Below are positions 17,723 through 27,852 of a DNA stretch of 62,037 nt, piece after piece. Under the pieces are notes generated by a model. The model saw only the letters and a list, made by a program, of their open reading frames with translations, was not told the origin of the DNA and searched no databases. The stretch covers positions 1 through 62,037 of the forward strand of contig CALWLW010000022.1 of assembly GCA_944381625.1 (NCBI GenBank), given 5' to 3'. Position 1 is the first letter of the stretch. Each line of letters begins with the position of its first letter. The position numbers and the translations under genes are program-made. This DNA comes from an uncultured Lachnoclostridium sp. Its GTDB lineage: Bacteria > Bacillota > Clostridia > Lachnospirales > Lachnospiraceae.

Positions 17723-17751
17723 AATATATCATTTTCCGGATTCTTTGTCAA
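17723..17751 (-). promoter_or_regulatory. dapA operon promoter
   Basis: Minus strand TTGACA (17746-17751), 17 bases, TATATT (17723-17728), about 15 bases before the lysine aptamer. Confidence 0.85.
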
Positions 17752-17766
17752 CACAGTCACGGCTCT

Positions 17767-18258
17767 TTACGGTTCTTTCAGCGCCGTAATCTGATATACG
17801 TAATCCGCCAGGTCCATGATTTCCCGGCACAGCGTCCGGCCGGTAAAAATAATCTCTGTATTTTCGGAAGATTCATGAAGCAGCGCCTTGATATCTTCCC
17901 CGGTAGCGATGCCGTACTCCACCAGCCCGAGGATTTCATCCAGGATCAGCACGTCGCATTCGCCCGTGACCAGCACCTTTTTGGCAAAATTCAGGCCATT
18001 TTTCATGTTCATCGTCTCTTCCGTCCGCTCCTGCGGATCCAGATCCTCGAAAGCCTTTTCCCTGCGCTGGAAGCGGAACAGCTTGATCTCCGGCTCCAGC
18101 CGCTGGATGAACTGGATCTCTTCCGGCTGGCGTCCTTTCAGAAACTGCACGACAAACACGGAACGGCCGCGGCTTGCTTCCTTGATCGCCTGCCCCAGCG
18201 CCGCCGTCGTCTTTCCTTTTCCGCTCCCGTAATAGATCTGCAGCGTTCCCTTCTTCAT
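17767..18258 (-). CDS. cob(I)yrinic acid a,c-diamide adenosyltransferase (CobO/BtuR family)
   Basis: A 163-residue P-loop protein with GSGKGKTTAA (12-21) and the DVLILDEI and GRTLCREIMDLADYV motifs of the CobA/CobO/BtuR family, which adenosylates corrinoids with ATP. No other cobalamin gene is nearby, so it may serve salvage. GAGGA lies before the ATG. It is followed closely by the dapA promoter. Confidence 0.9.
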   Translation of the reverse strand: MKKGTLQIYYGSGKGKTTAALGQAIKEASRGRSVFVVQFLKGRQPEEIQFIQRLEPEIKLFRFQRREKAFEDLDPQERTEETMNMKNGLNFAKKVLVTGECDVLILDEILGLVEYGIATGEDIKALLHESSENTEIIFTGRTLCREIMDLADYVYQITALKEP

Positions 18259-18387
18259 AGTATCCTCACACCCCCGCGCATGAACAAATTTTATTGTTAA
18301 TCTTACACCAGCGGCAGGAGAAATGCAAGTAATTCTCTATGGATTTGCGGCGGCCGCCGTGAACGGGCCACAGGGCGGCACGTCGTT

Positions 18388-19020
18388 CTAAACTTCCAGG
18401 TATTCCAGCTTGCTCACGGAAACCTCATAGGCCACACGCCGTTCGCTCTCCTCCTCGTCAATTTTTTTCACGTATTCCCTGCTCTGTATCCTTCCCCAGA
18501 TCTGCGTATGTCCTCCCACCTCGAAGCCGGAAGCAAACCTGGCGTTCCTTCCCCAGCAGATACAGGGAATATAATCCGATTTTCCATAGGGCCGGTTCAC
18601 GGCCAGGAGGATGTCCGCAATCTCCCTGCCCAGCGGTGTTTTGCGGTAGACCGGCGCTTTACAGATATACCCGTCCAAAAAAATCTGATTGGTATTGGCG
18701 TTTTCCATCTCCTCGCTTACAAATTCCAATTCTCTCACGAATACGGACAGCACCAGCCGGTTTTTCTTCTCCTCATGGCGGTTGTAGGAACGGAACTGGC
18801 CCGACGCATGGATACAGGCGCCGCGGTAATCCTCGTTCACATCGATCAGCCTCTCGGAGATCATCAGCGGTATCACGTCGCAGGAATCGCTCAGGCGTTT
18901 TACCGATACATCCAGCATATAGAAGCCTTCCCCAAAGACCTCATGGCTGAACGTAAAGTCGGACACGACCTCCCCCACAATAGATACCTGGTTGTTTTCA
19001 ATCATCTTATCTGACATCAT
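18388..19020 (-). CDS. single-stranded DNA-binding (OB-fold) protein, SSB-like
   Basis: About 210 residues with two SSB-like OB segments: NNQVSIVGEVVSDFTFSHEV at the start and TNQIFLDGYICKAPVYRKTP near the middle, the second followed by GREIADILLAVNRPYGKSDY, typical of SSB. The start at 19020 has GGGAG upstream; the 32-residue upstream extension lacks a ribosome site. It stands alone and divergent from typA, unlike the ssb usually found between rpsF and rpsR. It may be a secondary SSB. Confidence 0.8.
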   Translation of the reverse strand: MMSDKMIENNQVSIVGEVVSDFTFSHEVFGEGFYMLDVSVKRLSDSCDVIPLMISERLIDVNEDYRGACIHASGQFRSYNRHEEKKNRLVLSVFVRELEFVSEEMENANTNQIFLDGYICKAPVYRKTPLGREIADILLAVNRPYGKSDYIPCICWGRNARFASGFEVGGHTQIWGRIQSREYVKKIDEEESERRVAYEVSVSKLEYLEV

Positions 19021-19225
19021 TTTGTTCTCCCTTCTTTTTGACGAAGTGTCTCTTCTCGTATTTTGTCTATAAAATATATTCCCTGTCCTTTCCAAATATT
19101 CCAAAAATTTGTCCAAAATATTCTTCTTTTTTCCGCTTCCCCTTGTCCTTTTGCCGGAACAGGGGAAAAGGGCTTGTTTTCTTATGTTTTTATGATAAAC
19201 TATTTAACTTGGAGGTTTGATGCGA

Positions 19226-21052
19226 ATGAAACGAGAAGATGTAAGAAATATAGCAATCATCGCTCATGTAGACCACGGCAAAACGACGTTGGTCGACGAG
19301 CTTTTAAAACAGAGCGGCGTATTCCGCGCCAATCAGGAAGTGGCGGAACGGGTCATGGACTCGGGAGATATTGAAAGGGAGCGTGGGATCACCATTCTTT
19401 CCAAGAATACTGCCGTCACCTATAAGGGCGTAAAAATCAATATCGTGGACACTCCGGGGCATGCCGATTTCGGCGGAGAAGTGGAGCGCGTGCTGAAGAT
19501 GGTCAACGGCGTAATTCTTGTGGTAGACGCTTTTGAGGGACCCATGCCCCAGACCAAATTCGTGCTGCGCCGGGCGCTGGACCTGAGCCTTCCGGTTATT
19601 GTCTGCGTCAACAAGATCGACCGTCCGGAAGCCCGCCCAAAAGAGGTGGTGGACGAAGTGCTGGAGCTTCTCATCGACCTGGATGCTTCCGAGGAGCAGC
19701 TGGACTGCCCGTTCGTGTTCGCTTCCGCCAAGGGCGGCTATGCGGCCATGGACGCGGATCAGGAGGCCCAGGATATGACGCCGCTGTTTGATACGATCCT
19801 GGACTATATCCCGGCTCCGGAAGGAGATCCCGAAGCGCCGACCCAGGTGCTGATCAGCACCATCGACTACAACGAATATGTAGGCCGCATCGGTATCGGC
19901 AAGGTGGACAACGGATCTGTCAGCGTCAATCAGGAGGTTGTAATCGTCAACCATCATGACCCGGACAAAATGCGGAAAGTAAAGATCAGTAAATTATATG
20001 AATTTGACGGGCTGAATAAGAAGGATGTGCCTTCGGCTTCCATCGGCTCCATTGTGGCCATCTCCGGAATCTCAGATCTCCATATCGGAGACACACTCTG
20101 CTCCCCGGAAGCGCCTGTGGCGATTCCGTTCCAGAAGATTTCCGAGCCCACCATCGCCATGCAGTTTAACGTCAACGACAGTCCGCTGGCCGGTACGGAA
20201 GGCAAATACGTCACGTCACGTCACCTGAGGGATCGTCTGTTCCGGGAGCTGAATACCGACGTCAGCCTGCGGGTGGAGGAAACCGACAACACCGACAGCT
20301 TCAAGGTATCCGGCAGGGGCGAACTTCATCTGTCCGTGCTCATTGAAAACATGCGCCGGGAAGGCTATGAGTTTTCCGTCAGCAAGGCAGAGGTACTCTA
20401 TCATTATGATGAAAACGGGAAAAAGCTGGAGCCCATGGAACTTGCCTATGTGGATGTGGACGATGACTACGCAGGAAGCGTCATTCAGAAGCTGGGCGAA
20501 AGAAAAGGGGAATTGTTAAACATGCATTCCAACAGCAGCGGTTCCACCCGCCTGGAATTCTCCATCCCCTCCAGAGGACTGATCGGCTACCGCGGCGAAT
20601 TCATGACCGATACCAAAGGAACCGGCGTGCTGAACACGATTTTCAACGGTTATGAGCCGTACAAAGGAGATATCCAGTACCGCAAACAGGGCTCGCTGAT
20701 CGCCTTTGAAGCAGGCGAAGCCATCACCTACGGGCTTTTCAACGCCCAGGAACGCGGCACGCTCTTCATCGGACCGGGCGAGAAGGTTTACTCCGGCATG
20801 GTAGTAGGGCAGAACGGCAAAGCGGAAGATATCGAGCTGAACGTCTGCAAGACCAAAAAGCTGACCAACACCCGTTCTTCCAGCGCGGATGAGGCTCTGA
20901 AGCTGACGCCGCCCAGGATACTCAGCCTGGAACAGTGCCTGGAGTTCATTGATACGGACGAGCTTTTGGAGGTCACACCCAAGAACCTGCGCATCCGTAA
21001 GAAGATCCTTGACCCAACCCTGCGCAAGAGGGCAGCCATGAAAAAAAATTAA
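19226..21052 (+). CDS. typA: ribosome-associated GTPase TypA/BipA
   Basis: A translational GTPase of about 608 residues. G1 AHVDHGKTTLVD, G2 region ERERGITI, G3 DTPGHAD, G4 NKID, EF-G-like domains III and V, and the TypA-specific C-terminal domain (GLFNAQERGTLFIGPGEKVY) are all present. It helps 50S maturation and stress growth in other bacteria. GGAGG (19211-19215) suits the ATG at 19226 (10 bases) or at 19220 (4 bases); the former matches the family start MKREDVRNIAIIAH. Confidence 0.96.
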   Translation: MKREDVRNIAIIAHVDHGKTTLVDELLKQSGVFRANQEVAERVMDSGDIERERGITILSKNTAVTYKGVKINIVDTPGHADFGGEVERVLKMVNGVILVVDAFEGPMPQTKFVLRRALDLSLPVIVCVNKIDRPEARPKEVVDEVLELLIDLDASEEQLDCPFVFASAKGGYAAMDADQEAQDMTPLFDTILDYIPAPEGDPEAPTQVLISTIDYNEYVGRIGIGKVDNGSVSVNQEVVIVNHHDPDKMRKVKISKLYEFDGLNKKDVPSASIGSIVAISGISDLHIGDTLCSPEAPVAIPFQKISEPTIAMQFNVNDSPLAGTEGKYVTSRHLRDRLFRELNTDVSLRVEETDNTDSFKVSGRGELHLSVLIENMRREGYEFSVSKAEVLYHYDENGKKLEPMELAYVDVDDDYAGSVIQKLGERKGELLNMHSNSSGSTRLEFSIPSRGLIGYRGEFMTDTKGTGVLNTIFNGYEPYKGDIQYRKQGSLIAFEAGEAITYGLFNAQERGTLFIGPGEKVYSGMVVGQNGKAEDIELNVCKTKKLTNTRSSSADEALKLTPPRILSLEQCLEFIDTDELLEVTPKNLRIRKKILDPTLRKRAAMKKN

Positions 21053-21155
21053 GTGCCGGAAGGCGGTTCCGGCCGGAGTGTCTCGCGCCAAGCGAGGCCG
21101 CTCCAGCGGTATACTTCCACTTCATGCTTGTGCACATCCCACAGCATAGACATTT

Positions 21156-21216
21156 CCCCGCAAGAACCCGTGCAAAACGGCATCCCGTTTCCACGGATTC
21201 CTGCGGGGACTTTTTT
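21156..21216 (+). terminator. terminator after typA
   Basis: CCCCGCA (21156-21162) pairs with TGCGGGG (21202-21208), with a second internal stem CCCGTG/CACGG, then ACTTTTTT. The 21053-21155 spacer holds GC-rich hairpin sequence (CTCGC-GCCAA-GCGAG) and no gene. Confidence 0.8.
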
Positions 21217-21709
21217 ATAGCCCGGACTGCCTCCTGGCCAATGCTTCTTTCAGCATGCGGATTTCCTGGTCTTTTTCCAGCAGCTGTTTTTTTTGATCAT
21301 TGATTTGACGCTGTTTTTCACACAACATCTCCAGTTTCTCGTTCAGCTGTTCCTTCTGTTCATCAATCTGGCGTTATTTTTCCTCCAGCTCCACCAGCAC
21401 GTCCATGATCAGCAGGGCCTCTCCGTCCAGCATCCGGTCTTCTGTTGGCAGGATTTCTTTTACTTTTACGGGAATTCCCAGAAGACTGGAGATCAGGCCG
21501 GACAGACGTTCCGGGTGCAGTCTGGGATCGAAGATAGCCTTGAAAAAGGGATCGTAAGTAAGGGGCAGCGTCCTGGCTCCACGGAGAAAATCCAGGAAAC
21601 GCTCCCGAAGAGGCGGGGAAAGATGACGGTAGGAGTTCCGAAGCTCCGGGCTTTCCTCCACTCTTGCCAGTATTTTATCTCTATCTTTGCTCATATTTTG
21701 CAAAAACAT
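21215..21709 (-). pseudogene. decayed Rpn-family (PD-(D/E)XK) nuclease gene
   Basis: The open part (21374-21709) encodes an N-terminus typical of Rpn/transposase-like nucleases (RTLPLTYDPFFKAIFD and ILPTEDRMLDGEALLIMDVL). Right where the catalytic core should follow, it jumps to a stop TAA (21374-21376) and then, in the same frame, to a coiled-coil tail (RQIDEQKEQLNEKLEMLCEK onward, ending RRQSGL) typical of the C-terminus. So the core is deleted and a stop interrupts the junction. Such genes are often multicopy and recombination-prone. Confidence 0.8.
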
Positions 21710-21908
21710 CCTCCTTCCAAGTATATTTTACACGAAAAGGGCACGTGCGCGCGAAAATCCCCTCCATGTGCAAATGTAGAATTATAAATCATTGGGAAAT
21801 GTGGTGAGATCTCACCGGAATTCCGATTTCTATGTGCTGATTATATCATAATGCGGAGGCGTGCGCAAGGCGGAAATCTCCCGAGTTTCCGCAGCATTGA
21901 ATAAAAAT

Positions 21909-22000
21909 TACAGTTCACCCGCGCCATCCGTCCGCTCAGGCTCAGTCATTTGTTTGTGCCAGCACAACATCTGAATGAGTCTGGCTGACGAGTGAACGGT
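21909..22000. repeat. nested hairpin element upstream of the trp leader
   Basis: GTTCAC (21913-21918) and GTGAAC (21992-21997) are outer arms. Imperfectly paired TCAGGCTCAGTCATT and AATGAGTCTGGCTGA lie inside, and TTGTGC/GCACAA (21954-21959, 21962-21967) forms the tip. No open frame. It looks like a dispersed structured repeat; the class is unknown to me. The remainder of the 21710-22050 spacer is AT-rich with no gene. Confidence 0.5.
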
Positions 22001-22050
22001 ATCGATAAAAAGTTAAATTTTACGGATTTGTAATATTTTTCAAATGTGTA

Positions 22051-22079
22051 TTGACAATTCAAAGCGCTGGTGCTTTAAT
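22051..22079 (+). promoter_or_regulatory. trp operon promoter
   Basis: TTGACA (22051-22056), 17-base spacer, TTTAAT (22074-22079), just before the T-box leader. Confidence 0.85.
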
Positions 22080-22085
22080 GTATTT

Positions 22086-22372
22086 AATTTAATACGTCAA
22101 ACCGTTGAAGCGGAGATAACGGCAATGATGCCTTTACAGAGAGCCTGCGGCGCTGAGAGTCAGGCAAGAAACAAGTTGTCAAATGGACCGCTGAGGGCGC
22201 AGTCAAATGAGATTTCTCAGAGTATTCTGCGACGTTGCAGGCAGACGTCATTTGCCGGGGGTATGTTGGTATCCTGCTAAGCGCATAGGTCATTCCTATG
22301 AATCAAGGTGGCACCGCGGATAAGTGTTTTATTCGTCCTTGACAGAACGTATATTTCTGTCAAGGGCGTTTT
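22086..22372 (+). promoter_or_regulatory. T-box leader responding to tRNA-Trp
   Basis: The T-box core GGTGGCACCGCGG is at 22307-22319. Stem I contains GAGAGCCTGCGG and a specifier loop AAATGGACC whose TGG (22184-22186) is the tryptophan codon. The terminator is CCTTGACAGAA (22337-22347) paired with TTCTGTCAAGG (22355-22365), followed by GCGTTTTGTTTTT. Uncharged tRNA-Trp should stabilise the antiterminator and allow trp expression. Confidence 0.92.
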
Positions 22373-22381
22373 GTTTTTATG

Positions 22382-22428
22382 AAGGCTCCTTTGGCTGAGA
22401 TATGAAGTCAAAGGAGTCTTTGTTTTTC
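22382..22428 (+). terminator. second terminator-like hairpin directly before trpD
   Basis: AAGGCTCCTTTGGCT (22382-22396) pairs over 15 bases (two G-U) with AGTCAAAGGAGTCTT (22406-22420), followed by TGTTTTTC. It lies between the T-box terminator and trpD, so read-through transcripts meet a second barrier. Confidence 0.7.
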
Positions 22429-22449
22429 AGGAGAAAGGAGAGAGGCGCT

Positions 22450-23481
22450 ATGATTAAAGAAGCGATTGTAAAAATTGTAAACAAAGAGGACCTTACCTAT
22501 GATGAGGCCTATACCGTAATGAATGAAATTATGAGCGGCGAAACCACGCCGACACAGAACGCCGCATTTCTCGCCGCGCTTTCCACAAAAAGCGCAAGAG
22601 CAGAAACGACTGATGAAATCGCGGGCTGCGCGGCGGCGATGAGGGCGCACGCGACCAAAGTAGAGACCGGCATGGAACTCTTTGAGATTGTGGGGACAGG
22701 CGGCGATAACGCGCACAGTTTTAACATTTCCACAACTTCGGCGCTGGTTGCGGCGGCCGGCGGCATGAAAGTCGCAAAGCACGGAAACAGAGCCGCATCC
22801 TCTCAGTGCGGGACAGCAGACTGCCTGGAAGCGCTCGGCGTTAATATACAACAGAGCCCTGAAAGATGTATGGAACTTTTGAATAAAGTGGGTATGTGCT
22901 TTTTCTTCGCTCAAAAATATCACACTTCCATGAAGTACGTGGGAGCCATCCGCAAAGAGCTCGGCTTCCGTACGGTATTCAACATTCTAGGTCCGCTGAC
23001 AAATCCCGGCACTCCGTCCATGCAGCTGCTCGGCGTATATGATGATTATCTTGTAGAACCGCTGGCACAGGTATTGATCAATCTCGGCGTGAAGCGCGGC
23101 ATGGTGGTTTACGGTCAGGAAAAATTAGACGAGATTTCCCTGAGCGCGCCCACTACGGTCTGCGAGATCCGGGACAGCTGGTTCAAAACCTCCGTGATCA
23201 CACCGGAACAATTTGGTTTTGAACGGTGTTCCAGGGACGACCTGAAGGGCGGCACTCCTGCGGAAAACGCCGCCATCACACGGGCAATTCTGAACGGTGA
23301 AAAAGGCCATAAGAGGAACGCAGTTCTGATGAATGCCGGAGCCGCTCTTTACATTGGCGGCAAAGCTGACAGCATGCCGGACGGCATCGCGCTTGCGGCA
23401 GAGCTGATTGATTCCGGCAGAACGCTTGAGACGCTGAACAAACTGATTGAAGTAAGTAATCTGCCGGAGGTGGCCGCATGA
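22450..23481 (+). CDS. trpD: anthranilate phosphoribosyltransferase
   Basis: Joins anthranilate and PRPP. The GTGGD motif (82-86), the NISTTSA and [12 protein letters not shown] motifs and GPLTNP are intact; 343 residues. The ATG at 22450 follows GGAGAAAGGAGAGAGG; the longer frame starts in the leader. First gene of a trpDCFBA operon with no trpE or trpG ahead of it. Confidence 0.96.
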   Translation: MIKEAIVKIVNKEDLTYDEAYTVMNEIMSGETTPTQNAAFLAALSTKSARAETTDEIAGCAAAMRAHATKVETGMELFEIVGTGGDNAHSFNISTTSALVAAAGGMKVAKHGNRAASSQCGTADCLEALGVNIQQSPERCMELLNKVGMCFFFAQKYHTSMKYVGAIRKELGFRTVFNILGPLTNPGTPSMQLLGVYDDYLVEPLAQVLINLGVKRGMVVYGQEKLDEISLSAPTTVCEIRDSWFKTSVITPEQFGFERCSRDDLKGGTPAENAAITRAILNGEKGHKRNAVLMNAGAALYIGGKADSMPDGIALAAELIDSGRTLETLNKLIEVSNLPEVAA

Positions 23482-24260
23482 ATATTCTGGATCAGCTTGC
23501 CCGGCACGCAAGAGAACGTACGGCAGACGCAAAAAAGAAAATACCGCCTGATAAACTTAAGCACATTGCCTTTTCTATCCCGAAAGGGGAATTTCCCTTT
23601 GAAAAGGCGCTGAAAAAAGACGGCATCTCCTTTATCTGCGAATGCAAAAAAGCATCGCCGTCAAAGGGACTTATCGCGCCGGATTTTCCGTATCTTGAGA
23701 TCGCGAAGGAATATGAAGCGGCAGGAGCAGACTGCATTTCCGTTCTGACTGAGCCGAAATGGTTCTCAGGCTCAGACAAATACCTGAAAGAAATTGCAGA
23801 CACGGTTCGTATTCCATGCTTACGCAAAGATTTTACTGTGGATGAATATATGATTTATGAAGCAAAGGTCCTTGGCGCATCCGCGGTTTTGCTGATATGT
23901 TCCATTTTGACTGGAGATACAATCCGGGAATATATCCGCCTCTGCAATGAACTGGGGCTGTCCGCTTTGGTTGAGGCGCACGACGAAACGGAAGTGGACA
24001 TGGCAGTCCAGGCGGGCGCGCGCATCATCGGCGTCAATAACCGCAATCTTAAAGATTTTTCGGTAGATACGGAAAACAGTGCAAGGCTACGCAGTCTCAT
24101 CCCAAAAGATGTTTTATTCGTTTCCGAGAGCGGAGTAAAGAGCGCGGAAAACATCGCGAAGCTCCGGGCCGTCGGCGCCAATGCGGTGTTAATCGGGGAA
24201 ACGCTCATGCGGGCGGCTGATAAAAAAGCGAAGCTTGACGAACTGCGAGGTGCCCTATGA
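23478..24260 (+). CDS. trpC: indole-3-glycerol-phosphate synthase
   Basis: A 260-residue TIM barrel that decarboxylates and closes CdRP to the indole ring. The catalytic segments [28 protein letters not shown] and [12 protein letters not shown] are visible. Its ATG overlaps the trpD stop (ATGA), and it overlaps trpF in the same way, indicating coupled translation. Confidence 0.96.
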   Translation: MNILDQLARHARERTADAKKKIPPDKLKHIAFSIPKGEFPFEKALKKDGISFICECKKASPSKGLIAPDFPYLEIAKEYEAAGADCISVLTEPKWFSGSDKYLKEIADTVRIPCLRKDFTVDEYMIYEAKVLGASAVLLICSILTGDTIREYIRLCNELGLSALVEAHDETEVDMAVQAGARIIGVNNRNLKDFSVDTENSARLRSLIPKDVLFVSESGVKSAENIAKLRAVGANAVLIGETLMRAADKKAKLDELRGAL

Positions 24261-24865
24261 CGAAGATCAAGCTCTGCGGGCTGTCACGCCCCTGCGATAT
24301 CTACACGGTAAACGCGCTGAATCCCGAATATATCGGCTTTGTCTTCGCAAAGAAGAGCAAAAGATATGTTTCTCCCTCAATAGCGGCAGAATTAAAGCAA
24401 TTATTATCGCCTGGGATCCAGGCTGTGGGAGTATTTGTAAACGAAGACCCTGAACGCATTGCCGGACTTTTACAGGATGAGATCATAGACATGGCGCAGT
24501 TACATGGAAACGAGGACGAGGCGTATATCGCGCGCCTGCGCTCGCTTACCTTTAAGCCGATCATCAAGGCGTTTCCGATTGTCTATGCAGGGGATATGGT
24601 AAAAGCCGGGCAAAGTACAGCGGATTTTGTCTTGCTTGATTCCGGCGCAGGGACAGGTACGGTGTTCGACTGGAAATTGATAGAGGGCTTTAACAGACCA
24701 TATTTTCTTGCCGGAGGGCTGTCCGCGGACAATGTGGGCGCCGCCGTGGACGCACTGCACCCTTATGCAGTGGACGTCAGTTCAGGCATTGAGACAAACG
24801 GATACAAAGACCAGATAAAAATGGCGGCATTTGCCGCCGCTGTCAGGAAGGAAGATAGAATATGA
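24257..24865 (+). CDS. trpF: phosphoribosylanthranilate isomerase
   Basis: A 202-residue barrel enzyme (PRA to CdRP). It begins [15 protein letters not shown], with the catalytic cysteine in KLCGL, the AQLHGNED segment, the [10 protein letters not shown] motif and the [13 protein letters not shown] phosphate site. It is separate from TrpC here, not fused. Four-base overlaps link it to both neighbours. Confidence 0.95.
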   Translation: MTKIKLCGLSRPCDIYTVNALNPEYIGFVFAKKSKRYVSPSIAAELKQLLSPGIQAVGVFVNEDPERIAGLLQDEIIDMAQLHGNEDEAYIARLRSLTFKPIIKAFPIVYAGDMVKAGQSTADFVLLDSGAGTGTVFDWKLIEGFNRPYFLAGGLSADNVGAAVDALHPYAVDVSSGIETNGYKDQIKMAAFAAAVRKEDRI

Positions 24866-26052
24866 CAAATCCCAACGGACGCTTCGGCATTCATGGCGGG
24901 CAGTATATACCCGAAACACTGATGAATGCGGTCATTGAACTGGAAGAAGCGTATAACCACTATAAAAACGATCCCGGATTCAACCGGGAGCTTACCGGGC
25001 TTTTTAACGAATATGCGGGCAGACCGTCACGGCTGTACTATGCGGAAAAGATGACAAAAGACCTGGGCGGCGCAAAAATTTACCTCAAACGGGAGGATCT
25101 TAACCACACAGGCGCCCATAAAATCAACAATGTACTTGGTCAGGCACTTCTCGCGAAAAAGATGGGCAAAACACGGCTGATTGCCGAAACAGGCGCGGGT
25201 CAGCACGGCGTCGCCACAGCCACCGCCGCCGCGCTTATGGGTATGGAATGCGTCGTATTTATGGGGGAAGAAGACACGATCCGGCAGGCGCTCAACGTCT
25301 ACCGCATGCGTCTGCTGGGCGCGGAAGTGATTTCCGTAAAGACGGGTACGGCCACGCTCAAGGATGCTGTGTCCGAAGCCATGCGCGAGTGGACATCGCG
25401 CATCAGCGATACGCACTATTGCCTCGGATCGGTGATGGGACCGCATCCATTCCCGACCATTGTACGGGATTTTCAGGCAGTCATTTCCAAAGAGATCAGG
25501 GAACAGATTCTTCAGAAAGAGGGCCGGCTTCCCGACGCCGTCATCGCCTGTGTGGGCGGCGGCTCCAATGCCATTGGCAGTTTCTATCATTTTATTGAAG
25601 ACAACAGCGTTCGTCTGATCGGCTGTGAAGCAGCGGGCAGGGGTGTGGATACTTTTGAAACCGCGGCCACCATCGCCACCGGCAGAGTCGGCATCTTCCA
25701 CGGTATGAAATCCTACTTTTGCCAGGATTCATACGGTCAGATCGCTCCTGTCTATTCCATCTCCGCGGGGCTTGACTACCCGGGCGTAGGTCCTGAGCAT
25801 GCGTATCTCCACGATATTGGCAGAGCGGAATATGTGCCCATAACCGATGACGAAGCAGTAGGCGCCTTTGAATATCTGGCAAAAGCGGAAGGGATCATTC
25901 CTGCCATCGAATCCGCGCACGCCGTTGCCTATGCCATGAAAACAGCGCCCGAAATGGATAAAGATAACATCATCGTCATTACAATTTCCGGCAGAGGCGA
26001 CAAGGACTGCGCGGCCATTGCCCGCTACAGAGGGGAGGATATCCATGAATAA
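24862..26052 (+). CDS. trpB: tryptophan synthase beta chain
   Basis: A PLP enzyme of 396 residues that condenses indole with serine. The PLP lysine is K87 in HKINN. The GAGQHG loop, the phosphate-binding GGGSNA and the KSYF/QD segment mark a TrpB1-type enzyme. Its last codons overlap the trpA start by 8 bases. Confidence 0.97.
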   Translation: MTNPNGRFGIHGGQYIPETLMNAVIELEEAYNHYKNDPGFNRELTGLFNEYAGRPSRLYYAEKMTKDLGGAKIYLKREDLNHTGAHKINNVLGQALLAKKMGKTRLIAETGAGQHGVATATAAALMGMECVVFMGEEDTIRQALNVYRMRLLGAEVISVKTGTATLKDAVSEAMREWTSRISDTHYCLGSVMGPHPFPTIVRDFQAVISKEIREQILQKEGRLPDAVIACVGGGSNAIGSFYHFIEDNSVRLIGCEAAGRGVDTFETAATIATGRVGIFHGMKSYFCQDSYGQIAPVYSISAGLDYPGVGPEHAYLHDIGRAEYVPITDDEAVGAFEYLAKAEGIIPAIESAHAVAYAMKTAPEMDKDNIIVITISGRGDKDCAAIARYRGEDIHE

Positions 26053-26815
26053 TATCAGTAAAGCATTTGAAAACGGAAAAGCATTTATTCCTTTTATTAC
26101 CTGCGGAGACCCCGACCTGGAAACCACGGCCGCTGTGGTCCGCGCTGCCGCCAAAAAAGGCGCGGACCTCATCGAGCTTGGCATCCCGTTTTCCGATCCC
26201 ACAGCGGAAGGCCCCGTGATACAGGGCGCAAATATGAGAGCGTTAAACGGCGGCGTTACAACCGATAAGATTTTTGCTTTTGTACGGGAGCTGCGCAGGG
26301 ATGTAACGGTTCCCATGGTTTTTATGACCTATGCGAATGTGGTATTTTCCTACGACGCGGAACGCTTTATCTCCGCATGCAGAGAAATTGGCATCGACGG
26401 ACTGATTCTGCCCGACCTTCCCTTTGAAGAAAAAGAGGAATTTCAGTCGTTTTGCAGCCAGTACGATGTGGCGCTCATATCACTGATTGCGCCCACCTCC
26501 GAAAACCGCATCGCCATGATCGCGAAGGAGGCGGAGGGCTTTATCTATCTTGTTTCCAGCCTTGGCGTAACCGGAACACGAAGCGAGATTACAACCGATC
26601 TTGCAAGTATTGTAAAGGTCATCCGTGAAAATACGGATATTCCCTGCGCCATCGGTTTCGGCATCTCTACGCCGGAGCAGGCCAGGAAGATGGCGGATAT
26701 ATCCGACGGGGCCATTGTCGGTTCCGCCATTATCAAACTGCTGGAAAAACACGGCAGGGATGCTCCCCGGTATGTGGGTGAATATGTAAAATCCATGAAA
26801 AATGCCGTAGGATAA
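26045..26815 (+). CDS. trpA: tryptophan synthase alpha chain
   Basis: A 256-residue barrel that cleaves indole-glycerol phosphate. Catalytic Glu is E44 (ELGIPFSDP). The position of the second catalytic acid (Asp60 in Salmonella, ADGP) is a glutamate here (E55, AEGP), a conservative change. The GFGIS and GAIVGSAI phosphate-loop motifs are intact. The ATG at 26045 has GGGGAGG upstream, and the gene overlaps trpB. Last gene of the operon. Confidence 0.95.
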   Translation: MNNISKAFENGKAFIPFITCGDPDLETTAAVVRAAAKKGADLIELGIPFSDPTAEGPVIQGANMRALNGGVTTDKIFAFVRELRRDVTVPMVFMTYANVVFSYDAERFISACREIGIDGLILPDLPFEEKEEFQSFCSQYDVALISLIAPTSENRIAMIAKEAEGFIYLVSSLGVTGTRSEITTDLASIVKVIRENTDIPCAIGFGISTPEQARKMADISDGAIVGSAIIKLLEKHGRDAPRYVGEYVKSMKNAVG

Positions 26816-26840
26816 ACACCTGGTTTGGTTTATTGTGTAC

Positions 26841-26875
26841 ATGACAAAACCCCGGAAATCTTTGATTTCCCGGGG
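26841..26875. terminator. terminator between convergent trpA and rpsI
   Basis: CCCCGG-AAATC (26850-26860) pairs with GATTT-CCCGGGG (26864-26875) with one bulge. The minus strand is followed by TTTTG, so it best serves rpsI; on the plus strand the tail is weaker. Confidence 0.75.
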
Positions 26876-26898
26876 TCTTGAACCACTCTTGATATAAA

Positions 26899-27291
26899 TT
26901 ATCTCTTGGAGAACTGCGGAGCACGACGAGCGGCTTTGAGGCCGTATTTCTTACGCTCTTTCATTCTCGGGTCACGGGTCAGGTATCCTGCTTTTTTCAG
27001 GATCGGTCTGTACTCCGGATCTGCCTGCAGAAGCGCACGGGCGATGCCGTGTCTCACTGCGCCTGCCTGTCCGGTGTATCCGCCACCGTGAACATTTACC
27101 AGTACATCAAATTTATCCACATTCTCCGTAGCTACCAGCGGCTGGCGAACGATCACCTTCAGCGTCTCCAGTCCGAAATAGTCGTCGATGCTTCTTTTAT
27201 TTACTGTAATATTACCGGTTCCCGGTACCAGATATACTCTGGCGATGGATTTTTTTCTTCTTCCGGTTCCGTAGAGTTTTGCTTTAGCCAT
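26899..27291 (-). CDS. rpsI: 30S ribosomal protein S9
   Basis: 130 residues with the [13 protein letters not shown] start, [19 protein letters not shown] and a C-terminus ending PQFSKR, which reaches the decoding centre in known ribosomes. AGGAGG lies before the ATG. Co-transcribed with rplM. Confidence 0.98.
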   Translation of the reverse strand: MAKAKLYGTGRRKKSIARVYLVPGTGNITVNKRSIDDYFGLETLKVIVRQPLVATENVDKFDVLVNVHGGGYTGQAGAVRHGIARALLQADPEYRPILKKAGYLTRDPRMKERKKYGLKAARRAPQFSKR

Positions 27292-27318
27292 TGTATTTAC
27301 CTCCTTATCCTACTTTAA

Positions 27319-27747
27319 TTAAAACGTCAGCTCTTCCGGTTTCTGTGCTGCATGCGGATGCTCTGCTCCGGCGTATACGTGAAGCTTTGTGTACATCTCT
27401 CTTCCCAGAGGTCCTTTCGGAAGCATGCCTTTTACTGCCAGCTCGATCACCTTCTCCGGTTTCTTCGCAAGCATCTCTTTTAAAGTAGTCTCCTTCATTC
27501 CTCCCACATAGTCGGAGTGATGGTAGTAAATCTTCTGATCTAATTTCTTTCCGGTCACTTTTACTTTTTCCGCATTGATTACGATTACGTAATCGCCTGT
27601 ATCAATGTGCGGGGTGAAAACCGGTTTATTTTTTCCTCTCAGTACCTTTGCTACTTCAGAAGCCAAACGGCCCAGTGTAAGTCCGGTAGCGTCAACAACA
27701 TACCATTTTCTTTCCACTTTTGCTGGATTAGCCATGAAACTGTTCAT
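27319..27747 (-). CDS. rplM: 50S ribosomal protein L13
   Basis: 142 residues; [20 protein letters not shown] and the [10 protein letters not shown] motif are present. AGGAGG lies 7 bases before the ATG. It has its own promoter in the truA spacer, so it need not depend on the ecf-truA transcript. Confidence 0.98.
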   Translation of the reverse strand: MNSFMANPAKVERKWYVVDATGLTLGRLASEVAKVLRGKNKPVFTPHIDTGDYVIVINAEKVKVTGKKLDQKIYYHHSDYVGGMKETTLKEMLAKKPEKVIELAVKGMLPKGPLGREMYTKLHVYAGAEHPHAAQKPEELTF

Positions 27748-27852
27748 TGGTGTACCTCCTGTTAAAATTCAGTAAAATCTTAATCATTTATACGCAAAAA
27801 TGTTCTACCGGGGCATTGGATCAAACATTTTCTCACGTTGTCACAGTTATCT

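Noticed and set aside
22044..22280. 78-codon plus-strand frame as a trp leader peptide
   Set aside because: Coincides with the T-box stem I; no tryptophan-codon cluster and no ribosome site.
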